This document shows, one piece after another, positions 51,991 through 61,937 of a stretch of 64,000 nt of DNA (positions are counted from its first letter, which is position 1; each line of letters begins with the position of its first letter). Where the stretch lies: NCBI RefSeq assembly GCF_003258605.2, contig NZ_CP031264.1:310001-374000 (forward strand), given 5' to 3'. The stretch is from Peterkaempfera bronchialis. Lineage in GTDB: Bacteria; Actinomycetota; Actinomycetes; Streptomycetales; Streptomycetaceae. The position numbers were made by a program, and so were the translations under genes. Below the pieces are notes generated by a model, which searched no databases, was not told the DNA's origin, and worked only from the letters and a program-made list of their open reading frames with translations.

Positions 51991-52836
51991 TCACCCGGGG
52001 GCGGGGCGGTGGGCGCAGGCGGCGAGGGTCCGGCCGACGTCCCTGATGGCGTGCACCGCCGCCCGCTCCGTGCTCGGCCCCAGGGCGACGTCCCAGTGCG
52101 CCACCACGGCATAGGCCACCCGGCGGGCCCCGATGATGACGCCGGCGTCGGCGCGGACCCCGGTGTCGGTACCGGTCTTGTTGGCCACCAGCAGCCCGCC
52201 GGGGAGCGGGTCGGGGAAGCACGGGGCGTATGGGTCGTGCCCGATCAGGGCGGGTACCAGGCCGTGGTCGGTGTTGGACCGCATCCACTCCAGCAGCCGT
52301 CCGGAGGCCGCCGGGGAGGCCATGGTGCCGCGTACCGTGAGCGCCACCAGCCGGGCCAGGTCCCGTGCGGTGCCGGTGGCGAAGACCGGTGGCACGTCCG
52401 GGCCGCGCACATCCCGGACGCTGTCGTGCAGGGTGAGGTGGTCGAGCCCGAGCTGCCGTGCCAGCCGGGCGGTGGCCGGGCGGCCGACCAGCCGCAGCAG
52501 CGCGTTGGTGGCGGTGTTGTCGCTGACCGAGGCGGTGAGCCAGGCCAGGTCCTCCACCGTCCAGCCGCGCCGCCCCAGCCGCCGCAGCAGGCCGGTGCCG
52601 CCCGCCACGTCCTGGTCGGGGATGTCGACGACCTGGTCCGCGCGCAGCTCGCCGCTGTCCAGCCGGCGGGACACCTCGGCGAGCAGCAGCAGCTTGGAGG
52701 CGCTGGCGACCGGGAGTACGGCGGTGTCGTCGACGCCCACCGTCCGGCCGCCGTCGACGTCGACGGCGGCCACGGCCAGGGTGAGCGGCAGTGCGGCGGA
52801 GCGCCGGGCGGCGGCGGCCACCTGGTCCAGGCTCAT
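51991..52836 (-). CDS. Class A beta-lactamase-like serine hydrolase
   Basis: 281 residues from ATG 52836, overlapping the D-aminoacylase stop (ATGA). Three penicilloyl-serine transferase motifs are present: SASK with nucleophile Ser45 and Lys48, SDN in TASVSDNTATN, and KTG in VANKTGTDTG. There is no export signal, so unlike true beta-lactamases it should be cytoplasmic. Position at the end of an amino-acid uptake and D-aminoacylase operon suggests hydrolysis of D-amino-acid amides or peptides rather than antibiotic resistance. Confidence 0.85.
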   Translation of the reverse strand: MSLDQVAAAARRSAALPLTLAVAAVDVDGGRTVGVDDTAVLPVASASKLLLLAEVSRRLDSGELRADQVVDIPDQDVAGGTGLLRRLGRRGWTVEDLAWLTASVSDNTATNALLRLVGRPATARLARQLGLDHLTLHDSVRDVRGPDVPPVFATGTARDLARLVALTVRGTMASPAASGRLLEWMRSNTDHGLVPALIGHDPYAPCFPDPLPGGLLVANKTGTDTGVRADAGVIIGARRVAYAVVAHWDVALGPSTERAAVHAIRDVGRTLAACAHRPAPG

Positions 52837-54467
52837 CGGACCCTCACCACCGCTCCGGCCCGTACGCCGGTCGGGCGGCCGTGGCGGACGGCGACCCGGC
52901 CCGCCACCACGACGGTGTCGACGCCCTCGGGGGCGCGCAGCGGGTGGTCGAAGGTCGCGGTGTCGCGGACCGCCGCCGGGTCGAGGACGACCAGGTCGGC
53001 GAGCGCGCCGTCCCGGATCACACCGCGCCCGGAGAGCCCGAACCGCCCGGCGGGCAGGCCGGTCATCTTGTGTACGGCGCGTTCCAGTGGCAGCAGCCGC
53101 TGGTCGCGGCCGTAGTGGCCGAGCACCCGGGCGAAGCTGCCGGCCCAGCGGGGGTGCGGTCGGCCGGGTTTGGGGACGCCGTCCGAGCCGATCATCGACA
53201 GCGGACTGGCCAGCACCCGGCGGACGTCGTCCTCGCGCATGGAGTGGCTGATGATGGTCACCTCGCCGCGCGCGGCCAGCAGCAGGTCGCAGACGTAGTC
53301 CACCGGGTCCAGCCCGCGCTCGGCGGCCAGGTCGGCGATGCGGCGCCCTTCGGCCTCGGGGTGCCCGGGGGCGGCGGCCACCGCGATGAGGTCCCAGCCT
53401 CCGTTGCCGATGGTGTTCTCCCAGCCGTTGACGCCGCCTGCGATGTCCGCCCGGATGCGGTCGCGCACCTCCGGCCGGGGCAGCCGCTCCAGCAGGGCGG
53501 CGACGCCGCCGTCGCTGGTCCACGGCGGGAGCATGGCGTGCAGCACGGTGCTGCCCGCAGTGTAGGGGTACACGTCGCAGAGCACGTCCACGCCGTCGGC
53601 GCGGGCCTGCTCCAGCCGGGGCAGGGTGCGCAGGGTGGCGCCCCAGGCGTGGCGGCCCGCCGTCTTGTGGTGGGAGACCTGGAGTGGGGCGCCGGAGCGT
53701 ACCGCGATCTCCAGGGCCTCCTCCAGGGCGGTCTCCACCTGGGACATCTCGTCGCGCAGATGGGTCACATAGGGCTTGCCGTGGCGGGCGGCGACGCGGG
53801 CCAGCGCGACGATCTCGTCGGTGTCGGCGTAGGTGCCGGGCGGGTAGATCAGTCCGGTGGAGAGGCCGGCCGCGCCCTGGGCCAGGGCCCGGTCGAGCAG
53901 TGCGCACATGGCGGCCAGCTCCTCGGGCCGGGGCGGACGGGCGGCGAAGCCCATCACTCCGGCGCGGAGCGTGCCATGGCCGACCAGTGAGGCCAGGTGG
54001 GTGCGCCGCAGTTCCGGGCGCTGCCCGGCGGCGAAGGCGTCGAAGTCCTCGGCGGGCTGGACGGGTCCGGTGCCGAAGGTCACCCGCAGATGGGCGGCGA
54101 GGTCCGGCAGCCGCTCCGGCAGTGCGGGGAAGAGGCTGGTGCCGCAGTTGCCGCTGATCTCGGTGGTGACGCCCTGGAGCAGCGGCGCCAGCCGCAGTTG
54201 CTCGATCGCCTCGGCCGCCTCGGGGCCGCCGGGCGGTGCGCCGCCGTGGGGGGCGGCCAGGGCGTCGGAGTGGGTGTGTACATCGATGAAGCCGGGGGTG
54301 ACGATCTGTCCGGTGGCGTCCACGGTCTCGGCGGCGGCGACCGCGCTGCCCGGCGGGAGTACGGTGATCCGTCCGTCGGCGACGGCGAGGTCGGCGGGCC
54401 TGCCGGGGGCGCCGGTGCCGTCCACCAGGGTGCCGCCGCGCAGCAGCAGTTCGACGGGGCTCCCCAT
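52833..54467 (-). CDS. N-acyl-D-amino-acid deacylase (D-aminoacylase)
   Basis: 544 residues from ATG 54467 (preceded in frame by GTG 54470), overlapping the ABC ATPase stop (TGATG). Family features: FIDVHTHSD metal site, EISGNCGTSLFP with the zinc-binding cysteine, GAAGLSTGLIYPPGTYA, YVTHLRDE, VSHHKTAG, SHSMREDDV and IGSDGVP. The enzyme removes the acyl group from N-acyl-D-amino acids. With an upstream polar-amino-acid ABC transporter and a downstream serine hydrolase it forms a D-amino-acid conjugate utilisation operon. Confidence 0.93.
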   Translation of the reverse strand: MGSPVELLLRGGTLVDGTGAPGRPADLAVADGRITVLPPGSAVAAAETVDATGQIVTPGFIDVHTHSDALAAPHGGAPPGGPEAAEAIEQLRLAPLLQGVTTEISGNCGTSLFPALPERLPDLAAHLRVTFGTGPVQPAEDFDAFAAGQRPELRRTHLASLVGHGTLRAGVMGFAARPPRPEELAAMCALLDRALAQGAAGLSTGLIYPPGTYADTDEIVALARVAARHGKPYVTHLRDEMSQVETALEEALEIAVRSGAPLQVSHHKTAGRHAWGATLRTLPRLEQARADGVDVLCDVYPYTAGSTVLHAMLPPWTSDGGVAALLERLPRPEVRDRIRADIAGGVNGWENTIGNGGWDLIAVAAAPGHPEAEGRRIADLAAERGLDPVDYVCDLLLAARGEVTIISHSMREDDVRRVLASPLSMIGSDGVPKPGRPHPRWAGSFARVLGHYGRDQRLLPLERAVHKMTGLPAGRFGLSGRGVIRDGALADLVVLDPAAVRDTATFDHPLRAPEGVDTVVVAGRVAVRHGRPTGVRAGAVVRVR

Positions 54468-55240
54468 CACAGCACCGTGGAGAGGAAGGCCCGCGTGCGG
54501 TCGTGCCGCGGGGCGGTGAAGACCTCGTCGGGGTGCCCGGCCTCGACGACGGCGCCCTGGTCCATGAAGAGGACGCGGTCGGCGACCTCCCGGGCGAAGC
54601 CCATCTCATGGGTGACCACGATCATCGTCATGCCGCTGCGGGCCAGGTCGCGCATCACGCCGAGGACCTCGCCGACGAGTTCGGGGTCGAGTGCGGAGGT
54701 GGGCTCGTCGAAGAGCATCAGCGTCGGCTGCATGGCCAGCGCCCGGGCGATGGCGACCCGCTGCTGCTGGCCGCCGGAGAGCCGGTCGGGGTAGTGGTCG
54801 GCCCGGTCGGCCAGTCCGACGCGGTCCAGCAGCTCGCGGGCCTGCCGCTCGGCCTGGGCGCGGCTGAGGCCCTTGACCGCGACCGGCCCCTCCATGACGT
54901 TCTGCACCGCGGTGCGGTGCGGGAAGAGGTGGAACCGCTGGAACACCATGCCGATCCGCTCGCGCTGCCGGCGGATGTCGCGTGGGCGCCGCTCGCGCAG
55001 CCGCTCCCCGGACGGGCCGTGCGGCTCGTAGCCGACCAGTTCGCCGTCGACCCGGATCCGCCCGGCGTCGATCCGCTCCAGGTGGTTGAAGCAGCGCAGC
55101 AGGGTGGACTTGCCGGATCCGGACGGTCCGATGATGCAGAGCACTTCACCGGCGCGGACCTCCAGGTCGATGCCGCGCAGCACTTCGGTGTCGCCGAACC
55201 GCTTGCGGACCCCGCGCGCCGCGAGGATCACGTCGTTCAC
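54467..55240 (-). CDS. Polar amino acid ABC transporter, ATP-binding subunit
   Basis: 257 residues. Walker [11 protein letters not shown]-loop [10 protein letters not shown], signature [15 protein letters not shown], Walker [15 protein letters not shown] and the H-loop THEMG identify a GlnQ/HisP-type ATPase. A small insertion ([15 protein letters not shown]) precedes the Q-loop. It overlaps the permease stop by 4 bp and powers uptake with the two preceding genes. Confidence 0.95.
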   Translation of the reverse strand: MNDVILAARGVRKRFGDTEVLRGIDLEVRAGEVLCIIGPSGSGKSTLLRCFNHLERIDAGRIRVDGELVGYEPHGPSGERLRERRPRDIRRQRERIGMVFQRFHLFPHRTAVQNVMEGPVAVKGLSRAQAERQARELLDRVGLADRADHYPDRLSGGQQQRVAIARALAMQPTLMLFDEPTSALDPELVGEVLGVMRDLARSGMTMIVVTHEMGFAREVADRVLFMDQGAVVEAGHPDEVFTAPRHDRTRAFLSTVL

Positions 55241-56208
55241 TGTGCCGTCCCCTTGGTGAGGCGCCCGGGCAGGAGGTTGGCCAGCACCCTGCGCCGCAGC
55301 GGCGGGGCGGCGCCGGGGCTGAACCGGCGCTCGACGGCGTGCTGGGCGAGGCTGGCGATGGTGGTGAGCACCAGGTACCAGAGGGAGGCGACCACCAGCA
55401 GGGCGATCACCTCGAAGTTGGCCAGGTAGAGGTGCTGGGAGACGGTCATCAGGTCGGCGCCGGCGATGACCGAGACCAGCGAGGTGGTCTTGAGCATGGA
55501 GATGAACTGGTTGCCGAACGGCGGGATGATCACCCGCATCGCCTGCGGCAGCACGACCCTGGTCAGGATCTGCCGGTTGGACATGCCGATGGAGGCGCCG
55601 GCCTCCCGCTGGCCGGGGTCCACGCTCTGGATGCCGGCCCGGACGATCTCGGCCATATAGGCGCCCTCGTTGATGGAGAGGCCCAGCAGCGCCGCCACGA
55701 ATCCGGTGATGACCTGGTTGGACTGCCAGCTGATCAGCTTGGGTCCGTCGAACGGCACGCCGATGCTGATCTCCGGGAAGAGCAGCGCCAGGTTGAACCA
55801 GAAGATCAGTTGGACCAGCAGCGGGGTGCCCCGGAAGAACCAGGTGTACGCCCCGGCCATCAGCCGCAGCACGGGGCTCTCGGAGAGCTGCATCACGGCG
55901 GCGACCACGCCGATGCCGATGCCGACGGCCTGCGAGATCAGGGTGAGCTGCACGGTCACCCAGAGGCCCTCCAGGACGACCCGGTCGAACTGGTAGCGGG
56001 CGATGACGTCCCAGTGCAGATTGGGGTTGACGACGATGGTGTAGCCGAGCCAGACCGCGAAGAAGGCGGCGGCGAGGACGGCGAGCCAGCGTCCGGGGCG
56101 GGGGCGCCGGGACACCTGGAGGGAGAGGTCTTCCGGCCGGGTCGCGCCGTCGGCGGCCGGTGCCGCTGCCTGATGGGGTCTCATATCCGTGTTCACCGCC
56201 GGGTTCAC
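55237..56208 (-). CDS. Polar amino acid ABC transporter, permease subunit
   Basis: 323 residues from GTG 56208, overlapping the binding-protein stop (GTGA). Five or six helices; the EAA loop [20 protein letters not shown]-type sequence with [15 protein letters not shown] and [15 protein letters not shown] is typical of HisM/GlnP permeases. A polar 45-residue N-terminus is longer than usual. It probably forms a homodimer, as only one permease gene is present. Confidence 0.93.
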   Translation of the reverse strand: MNPAVNTDMRPHQAAAPAADGATRPEDLSLQVSRRPRPGRWLAVLAAAFFAVWLGYTIVVNPNLHWDVIARYQFDRVVLEGLWVTVQLTLISQAVGIGIGVVAAVMQLSESPVLRLMAGAYTWFFRGTPLLVQLIFWFNLALLFPEISIGVPFDGPKLISWQSNQVITGFVAALLGLSINEGAYMAEIVRAGIQSVDPGQREAGASIGMSNRQILTRVVLPQAMRVIIPPFGNQFISMLKTTSLVSVIAGADLMTVSQHLYLANFEVIALLVVASLWYLVLTTIASLAQHAVERRFSPGAAPPLRRRVLANLLPGRLTKGTAQ

Positions 56209-57128
56209 TGCCCGCCGTTGACGGTGGCCCGGGGCACGGCGCTGCCGCCGACCTTCCAGGTGTCCAGGATCCTGCGGTACTCGCCCTGGTCGATCAGGTC
56301 CTGGAGGGCCTTCTGCACGGAGTCGCGCAGACCGCTCTCGTTCTTCGCCACGGCGATGCCCCAGGGCGCGGTGCCGTACTGGGTCGGCAGCACCTCATAC
56401 GCGCCCTTCTGCACAAACAGCTGGGCGACGGGGTAGTCGACGATGGTCGCGACGGCGCGTCCGCTGTCCAGCTGGAGCAGCCCGGTGGGGGCGTCCTCGC
56501 TCTGCGAGATCCTCATCCTGGTCGGGCACTTGGCGTTCTGCTGCTCGCCGATGTCCAGGTTGGAGCTGCCCTTGGCCAGCACCACGGGCTTGCCGCAGAG
56601 GTCCGCCAGGGACTTCAGCCCCTCCGGGTTGCCCTTCCTGGTCATGATGACGCCGCCGGTGCGGAAGTAGTCGACGAAGTCGACGGCCTGGCGGCGCTGC
56701 TCGCTGTCGGTCATGGAGGACATCACCAGGTCGAACCGGCCCGCCTGGAGGCCCGGGATCAGGCCGTCGAAGGCGGCGTTGGTGAGCTCCAGCCTGAGCC
56801 CGAGCCGCTGGGCGATGGCCTGGGCGAGGTCCGGGTCGACGCCGGTCAGCTCGGTGGTGCCGGACTTGTACATCTCCATCGGGGGGTAGCCGACCGCCGT
56901 GGCGACGCGCAGCACACCACCCTGCCGGTACTTCGCCGGGAGCAGGTCGGCGGCGGTCTGGGCGGCGCCGTTGGAGGCGGTGGCGCTGGCGCCGGCGGCG
57001 TTGGAGCCGGCGCTCTGGGGGCCGCCGGCGGCCGGGGCGCTGCCCTGGTCGGAGCGCCCGCAGGAGGTGGCCGTCAGGGCGACCAGTGCCAGGGCGGCCA
57101 GACAGCGCAGAGGACGGGGGCGGTTCAT
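56205..57128 (-). CDS. Amino acid ABC transporter, substrate-binding lipoprotein
   Basis: 307 residues from ATG 57128 (AGGGAG upstream; an in-frame ATG lies 5 codons earlier). A lipoprotein signal with lipobox LTATSC and an Ala/Ser/Gly linker precede the family 3 binding fold: [47 protein letters not shown] and [14 protein letters not shown]. It is tethered outside the membrane and delivers an amino-acid-like ligand to the permease. First gene of the operon; promoter between it and the protease remnant. Confidence 0.93.
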   Translation of the reverse strand: MNRPRPLRCLAALALVALTATSCGRSDQGSAPAAGGPQSAGSNAAGASATASNGAAQTAADLLPAKYRQGGVLRVATAVGYPPMEMYKSGTTELTGVDPDLAQAIAQRLGLRLELTNAAFDGLIPGLQAGRFDLVMSSMTDSEQRRQAVDFVDYFRTGGVIMTRKGNPEGLKSLADLCGKPVVLAKGSSNLDIGEQQNAKCPTRMRISQSEDAPTGLLQLDSGRAVATIVDYPVAQLFVQKGAYEVLPTQYGTAPWGIAVAKNESGLRDSVQKALQDLIDQGEYRRILDTWKVGGSAVPRATVNGGQ

Positions 57129-57320
57129 CGGTTTCTCCCTCACGCGGTGACGGTGCGCCGATGCTGGCAGCCGGGCCTCGGTGAACGGAAGATGATGAAG
57201 CTATTGACGCCTGAGCATCCATTTCTGTACGGCTCGTCCCCGGCGCTCCACACCCCCGGCTCCCGCCGCGCGGGCCCACCGCCGGGAGCGGACTGCGGGT
57301 GCGCGAGGGAAGGGGCAGCT

Positions 57321-57665
57321 GTGACAGGAGCGCGGATGGCGGTCGGACCGATCGGGCGGTGGCCCTCCCTGGCGGCTGCGGCCGCAGGGCTCTATCCGGC
57401 CGGCGGGCAGGAGCCGATCTCCTGCATCGGCCGCTCGGCGCAGCAGGACCCGCACCAGATGCGGCTGCCCTGCACCGGGTACACCGGCGGCACCAGCGGC
57501 AGCCCGTGGATCACCGAGATCGACCCCCGCACCCGCACCGGGTATGTCATCGGCGTCATCGGCGGCCACCAGCGGGGCGGCGACTCCCCGGACGTCTCGT
57601 ACAGCGCGTACTTCGGCGCCGACGTCCGGACCCTCTACGAGCGGGCCGTCGCCCAGGGCGGCTGA
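57321..57665 (+). pseudogene. Remnant of a trypsin-like serine protease
   Basis: From GTG 57321 to TGA 57663-57665, about 114 codons. The C-terminal part of an S1/V8-like protease is clear: CTGYTGGTSGSPW with the catalytic serine, then GYVIGVIGGHQRGGDSPDVS and YSAYFGADVRTLYERAV. The N-terminal half with catalytic His and Asp and any signal peptide is missing, although a plausible start and ribosome-binding site (AGGAG before ATG 57336) remain. A 5' deletion is likely. Confidence 0.72.
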
Positions 57666-57702
57666 GCCTGACCCATGAGGACCGGTCTCACCTGGGCGGG
57701 GC

Positions 57703-58626
57703 TCACCGGGGGAAGGCGCGCTTGGCCCGCCAGGTGGTGTGCTCCCGCGACACCGCGTCCTCGGCGTCGGCGGAGAGTTCGGACCAGCGCGTCTCGGCGT
57801 CGGGTCCGGTGAGGGTGAGGTCGGAGAGCCGCTGCCGGACCAGGTCGAGTTCCCTGGCGGCCAGCCGGTAGGTGGTGGCCAGCGGCCGGAGCTGGGTCAG
57901 CTGGGTCCAGGCGATGATCGCGGCGGCAGCGGCGGCGCAGGTGCCGAAGAGGTGTACGGAGAGCGCCCCGGTCGCCTGGGCGACCGCCGCCGCCCCGCCC
58001 ACGATGATCAGCGCGGCCGTACCGAGCCCCCAGGAGACCGACTGGGACTCATAGGCGGCGGCCCGGTCGCGGTACCAGTTGCGCTGGCCCTCCACCCGGG
58101 ACCGCAGATAGAGGCCGCGCCGGGCGGACAGCCCGGCCGCCCGCAGCCGGCGCATCTCCTCGGTGATCCCGGGCACCGCGTCCGGCGGCAGCACCACGGC
58201 GTCCTCGAAGGCCAGCAGGACCTCGCCCACCTGCCGCAGATACTCCTGGTCCGTCTCGGCCGACTCCGCCTCGCCCTCGAACGGCCGGGCCCGGACGGTG
58301 TACTTCCAGGCCAGGGCCTTCACCGACTCCGCCGCCGCCCGGGCCTCGTGCCAGCGCCGCTGCGGGTTGCCCTGCCGCAGCCGGTACCAGCAGTATCCCG
58401 CGACCACAAAGGCGGCGACCGAGAAGAGCGGGGCGATGTCGCTGTCGCCGCTGTGCGCGGGGCCGGGCACGGCGGCGATGACCGCCGCCACCACCAGCAG
58501 CACGATCTGCCCCCGGTACCAGCGCACGGTCAGCCGGCGGCCCTGCACGGAGGCCCGGTCGGCCGTCCAGAACGGCTCGGGCAGCAGTCGTGCCTCGTCG
58601 ACTCCCGGCGGGTCCTGTCGCACCAT
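57703..58626 (-). CDS. DUF4231/SLATT-like two-domain membrane protein
   Basis: 307 residues. Two repeated units, each with a pair of close transmembrane helices (about 37-85 and 195-240) followed by a charged helical stretch (YRLRQGNPQRRWHEARAAAE; ATTYRLAARELDLVRQRLSD), the organisation of SLATT/DUF4231 proteins. SLATT domains are predicted membrane effectors tied to SMODS or SLOG nucleotide-signalling conflict systems. No CD-NTase, TIR or SLOG gene is adjacent here, so a defence role is uncertain. The gene is divergent from the urease operon. Confidence 0.72.
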   Translation of the reverse strand: MVRQDPPGVDEARLLPEPFWTADRASVQGRRLTVRWYRGQIVLLVVAAVIAAVPGPAHSGDSDIAPLFSVAAFVVAGYCWYRLRQGNPQRRWHEARAAAESVKALAWKYTVRARPFEGEAESAETDQEYLRQVGEVLLAFEDAVVLPPDAVPGITEEMRRLRAAGLSARRGLYLRSRVEGQRNWYRDRAAAYESQSVSWGLGTAALIIVGGAAAVAQATGALSVHLFGTCAAAAAAIIAWTQLTQLRPLATTYRLAARELDLVRQRLSDLTLTGPDAETRWSELSADAEDAVSREHTTWRAKRAFPR

Positions 58627-58743
58627 CTGTTGAATCCCCCTCAGATGAGCCTCCCGGCAGTATGCCCGCGCTCGACTTCGTTACGCAGCCCCCTGGGCGG
58701 ACATGCCGGGCGCGGCCCGGCGAAGGCGGAGATATGTACCGTT

Positions 58744-58777
58744 TTGACCGTATTTAGCGGGTCATAACAGTGGAAAC
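58744..58777 (+). promoter_or_regulatory. A+T-rich control region of the urease operon
   Basis: TTGACC (58744-58749) lies in an unusually A+T-rich stretch (58735-58795) 110-150 bp before ureA. GTCAT-N7-GAAAC (58761-58777) resembles half of a GlnR box (gTnAc-N6-GAAAc) but with seven instead of six spacer bases. Nitrogen control of urease would be expected; the site itself is weak. Confidence 0.35.
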
Positions 58778-58888
58778 AGATATTTTGCCGGGCGATTCGA
58801 GTTGCCGTCGCCTCATGCTGAGGTCTATAAGAGGAGCGTGGCATGTGCGGTCCCGAATATGGCGCGGACCGCCGCCGTGGAGGTTTCC

Positions 58889-59191
58889 ATGCTTCTCACT
58901 CCGTCCGACACGGAGAAACTACTGCTCTGCGTGGCCGGAATGGTGGCGCGCGACCGGCGGGAGCGCGGAGTCCGCCTCAACTATCCCGAGGCGGTCGCCC
59001 TGCTCTCCTGCTGGGCGCTGGAGCGGGCCCGCGAAGGAGCCCGGGTCAGCGATCTGATGGCGCAGGGCAGGACCGTGCTGACCCGCGACGACGTGCTGGA
59101 AGGCGTCCCGGAGATGCTGCACGACGTCCAGGTCGAGGCGACGTTCCCCGACGGGCGCAAGCTGGTCACGATCACCGCCCCGATCCCGTGA
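58889..59191 (+). CDS. ureA: Urease subunit gamma
   Basis: 100 residues, the family length, from ATG 58889 with GGAGG upstream. [40 protein letters not shown] and [22 protein letters not shown] are the gamma-subunit landmarks. It assembles with UreB and UreC as (alpha-beta-gamma)3. It overlaps ureB by 4 bp (GTGA). Confidence 0.96.
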   Translation: MLLTPSDTEKLLLCVAGMVARDRRERGVRLNYPEAVALLSCWALERAREGARVSDLMAQGRTVLTRDDVLEGVPEMLHDVQVEATFPDGRKLVTITAPIP

Positions 59192-59526
59192 TCCCCGGGG
59201 AGGTGCGCACCGGGTCCGGAATTCTGACCCTCAATGGCACCCGCGCGGCGCGCGCACTCGTCGTGGAGAACAACGGGGACCGCCCTATTCAGGTGGGATC
59301 GCATCTGCATTTCGCCGACGCGAATCCCGCGCTGTCTTTCGACCGCGCGGCGGCCCGGGGATTCCGGCTGGACATCCCGTCCGGGACATCGCTGCGCTTC
59401 GAGCCCGGCGTGGGCATCGAGGTCCCGCTGGTGGAGCTCGGCGGGCGGCGGACCGTGCCCGGGATCGTGGTGCGCCCGGACCGGGGCGACGGGGACGGCG
59501 ACGAGGACGGCAAGGAGGAGGCGTGA
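59188..59526 (+). CDS. ureB: Urease subunit beta
   Basis: 112 residues from GTG 59188. [41 protein letters not shown] with the histidine cluster, [20 protein letters not shown] and the RFEPG loop match UreB. The C-terminus is a charged [11 protein letters not shown] tail. Required for the UreC assembly and the flap over the nickel site. Confidence 0.95.
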   Translation: MIPGEVRTGSGILTLNGTRAARALVVENNGDRPIQVGSHLHFADANPALSFDRAAARGFRLDIPSGTSLRFEPGVGIEVPLVELGGRRTVPGIVVRPDRGDGDGDEDGKEEA

Positions 59527-59527
59527 C

Positions 59528-61234
59528 GTGGCGCAGCTGACACGGGAGGCATACGCGGCCCTGTACGGGCCCACCACCGGCGACCGGGTGCGGCTCGGCG
59601 ACACCGACCTGTGGATCGAGGTCGAGGAGGACCGCTGCTTCGGCGGCGACGAGGCGGTGTTCGGCGGCGGCAAGTCGATCCGCGAGTCGATGGCGCAGGC
59701 CACCACACCCCGGGCGGCCGGCGCCCTCGACCTGGTCGTCACCAATGCGGTGGTGCTGGACCACTGGGGCGTCGTCAAGGCGGACGTCGGCGTGCGCGAC
59801 GGGCGGATCGTGGCGCTCGGCCGCTCCGGCAACCCGGACATCAGCGACGGCGTCCACCCCGATCTGATCATCGGCCCAGGCACCGACGTGGTCTCCGGCG
59901 AGGGCCGCATCCTCACCGCCGGGACCGTCGACACCCATGTGCACCTGCTCGTCCCGCACACCCTCCATGAGGCGCTGGCCACCGGTACGACCACCGTGGT
60001 CGGCGGCGGTACCGGGCCCACCGAGGCGTCCAAGGCGACCACGGTGACGCCCGGCGCCCGCTCCCTGGCGATGATGCACCGGGCGCTGGACCGGCTGCCG
60101 CTCAATGTGCTGCTCTTCGGCAAGGGCAGCACCGTCGGCCAGGAGGCGCTGCGCGAGCAGGCGCTCGCCGGAGCCGGCGGCTACAAGGTGCACGAGGACT
60201 GGGGCGCCACCCCGGCCGCCATCGACGCCGCGCTGCGGGCCGCCGACCGCTACGGCCTCCAGGTGGCCCTGCACGCCGACAGCCTCAATGAGACCGGCTA
60301 TGTCGAAGGCACCCTGGCGGCCATCGCCGGGCGCGGCATCCATGTCTTCCACACCGAGGGCGCGGGCGGCGGGCACGCCCCCGACATCATCACGGTCGCC
60401 TCGTACCCGCATGTGCTCCCCGCGTCCACCAACCCGACGCTGCCGCACACCGTCAACACCGTCGCCGAGCACCTCGACATGCTGATGGTCTGCCACCACC
60501 TCAACCCCCGCATCCCGGAGGACCTGGCCTTCGCCGAGTCGCGGATCCGCGCCACCACCATCGCCGCCGAGGATGTGCTGCACGACCTGGGCGCGCTCTC
60601 CATCACCTCCTCCGACGCCCACGCCATGGGCCGGATCGGCGAGGTGGTCTGCCGCACCTGGCAGGTCGCCCATGTGATGAAGGCCCGGTTCGGCGACCGG
60701 GACGGCGGCGGGCTGCCGGCCGACAACGCCCGGGCCCGCCGCTATGTCGCCAAGTACACGATCTGCCCCGCCGTGGCGCATGGCATCGACCACCTGGTGG
60801 GTTCGGTGGAACCCGGCAAGCTGGCCGACCTGGTGCTCTGGGACCCGGCGTTCTTCGGCATCCGGCCCGCCGCCGTCCTCAAGGGCGGCATGGTGGTGTA
60901 CGCGCCGGTCGGCGACCCCAACGCGGCGATCCCCACCACCCAGCCGGTGCTGCTGCGCCCCTCCACGGCAGCCGCCGCCGCACCGCATCTGTCGGTCTCC
61001 TTTGTGGCGCCCGCGGCCCTGGAGGACGGCCTGGCCGACCGGCTCGGCCTGGTCCGCGACCTCGTCCCGGTCCGGCCCACCCGCGCCCTCGGCAAGGCCG
61101 ACCTGCCGAACAACACGGCGCTGCCCGACATCGAGGTCGACCCCGAGACCTTTGCGATCCGCATCGACGGCGAGCTGGTCGAGCCGGCACCGGCCACCGA
61201 ACTGCCGCTCGCCCAGCGGTACAACCTGTTCTGA
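59528..61234 (+). CDS. ureC: Urease subunit alpha (catalytic)
   Basis: 568 residues from GTG 59528, one base after ureB. Nickel ligands: His137 and His139 (DTHVH), carbamylated Lys220 (YKVHEDWG), HADSLNE and [13 protein letters not shown] histidines, and the aspartate in [12 protein letters not shown]. The flap cysteine/histidine is in MVCHHL. Several positions differ from common UreC (SSDSQAMGRVGE, WICPQ-type segments), so this is the diverged actinomycete type. It hydrolyses urea to ammonia and carbamate in the cytoplasm. Confidence 0.96.
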   Translation: MAQLTREAYAALYGPTTGDRVRLGDTDLWIEVEEDRCFGGDEAVFGGGKSIRESMAQATTPRAAGALDLVVTNAVVLDHWGVVKADVGVRDGRIVALGRSGNPDISDGVHPDLIIGPGTDVVSGEGRILTAGTVDTHVHLLVPHTLHEALATGTTTVVGGGTGPTEASKATTVTPGARSLAMMHRALDRLPLNVLLFGKGSTVGQEALREQALAGAGGYKVHEDWGATPAAIDAALRAADRYGLQVALHADSLNETGYVEGTLAAIAGRGIHVFHTEGAGGGHAPDIITVASYPHVLPASTNPTLPHTVNTVAEHLDMLMVCHHLNPRIPEDLAFAESRIRATTIAAEDVLHDLGALSITSSDAHAMGRIGEVVCRTWQVAHVMKARFGDRDGGGLPADNARARRYVAKYTICPAVAHGIDHLVGSVEPGKLADLVLWDPAFFGIRPAAVLKGGMVVYAPVGDPNAAIPTTQPVLLRPSTAAAAAPHLSVSFVAPAALEDGLADRLGLVRDLVPVRPTRALGKADLPNNTALPDIEVDPETFAIRIDGELVEPAPATELPLAQRYNLF

Positions 61235-61250
61235 TGGCAGGCGGCTGCTG

Positions 61251-61937
61251 ATGGCGGGCACGCTGGCGGCGCTGCTGCTCGCGGACGGGCGGCTGCCGGT
61301 GGGCGCCCACACCTTCAGCGCGGGCCTGGAACCGGCGGTGGCGGCGGGGCTGACCCGGGATCGCATCCCGGCACTGCTGCGGGCGCGGACCCGGACCGTG
61401 GCCGTCACCGAGGCCGCCGCTGCGGTGCTCGCGCTCCGGGCGGCCGGGCGCCACCCGGTGGACTACGCACCCGTGCAGCGGGCACTCGCCGCCCGCACCC
61501 CGACCGCGCCGCTGCGCGAGGCATCGGTGTCGCTCGGACGCGGGGTGCACCGGCTCGTACGGCGCCTCGCGCCCGACCACCCCGCCGTGGCGGGCCTGGC
61601 CACCGCCGCGCTCCCGGAGCCACGGCCGCTGCGCCCGCTGCGGCCCGTGGTGGTCGGCGCGCTCGCGGCGGTGCTGGGCGTCGGCGAGGCGGACCTCGCC
61701 CGCGCCGTCGTCTACGACGACCTCCAGGCCGTCGCCTCCGCCGCGCTCAAGCTGCTGCCGGGCGACCCGTTCGACTCCGTCGCCTGGGTCCTGGACGCGC
61801 AGCCCGACGCGGAGGCGGCGGTGGCCGCCGCGCTGGCGGTCACCGGTCCGGCGGACCTCCCGGCCCGCGCCGCCCCGCTCACCGAGCAGTGGGCCCTCGA
61901 CCACCGACGACACGAATGGAGACTCTTCCTTGCCTGA
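61251..61937 (+). CDS. ureF: Urease accessory protein UreF
   Basis: 228 residues from ATG 61251. [20 protein letters not shown] is the UreF N-terminal signature; the rest is alpha-helical and alanine-rich, with [20 protein letters not shown] near the C-terminal third. UreF gates GTPase activity of UreG in nickel loading. Overlaps ureG by 8 bp. Confidence 0.93.
   Translation: MAGTLAALLLADGRLPVGAHTFSAGLEPAVAAGLTRDRIPALLRARTRTVAVTEAAAAVLALRAAGRHPVDYAPVQRALAARTPTAPLREASVSLGRGVHRLVRRLAPDHPAVAGLATAALPEPRPLRPLRPVVVGALAAVLGVGEADLARAVVYDDLQAVASAALKLLPGDPFDSVAWVLDAQPDAEAAVAAALAVTGPADLPARAAPLTEQWALDHRRHEWRLFLA

Noticed and set aside
51991-52836. Antibiotic-resistance beta-lactamase
   Set aside because: The motifs are present but there is no export signal, and the operon context is amino-acid utilisation.
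58761-58777. GlnR box upstream of ureA
   Set aside because: Spacing is 7 rather than 6 and only one half is present; kept only as a low-confidence remark.
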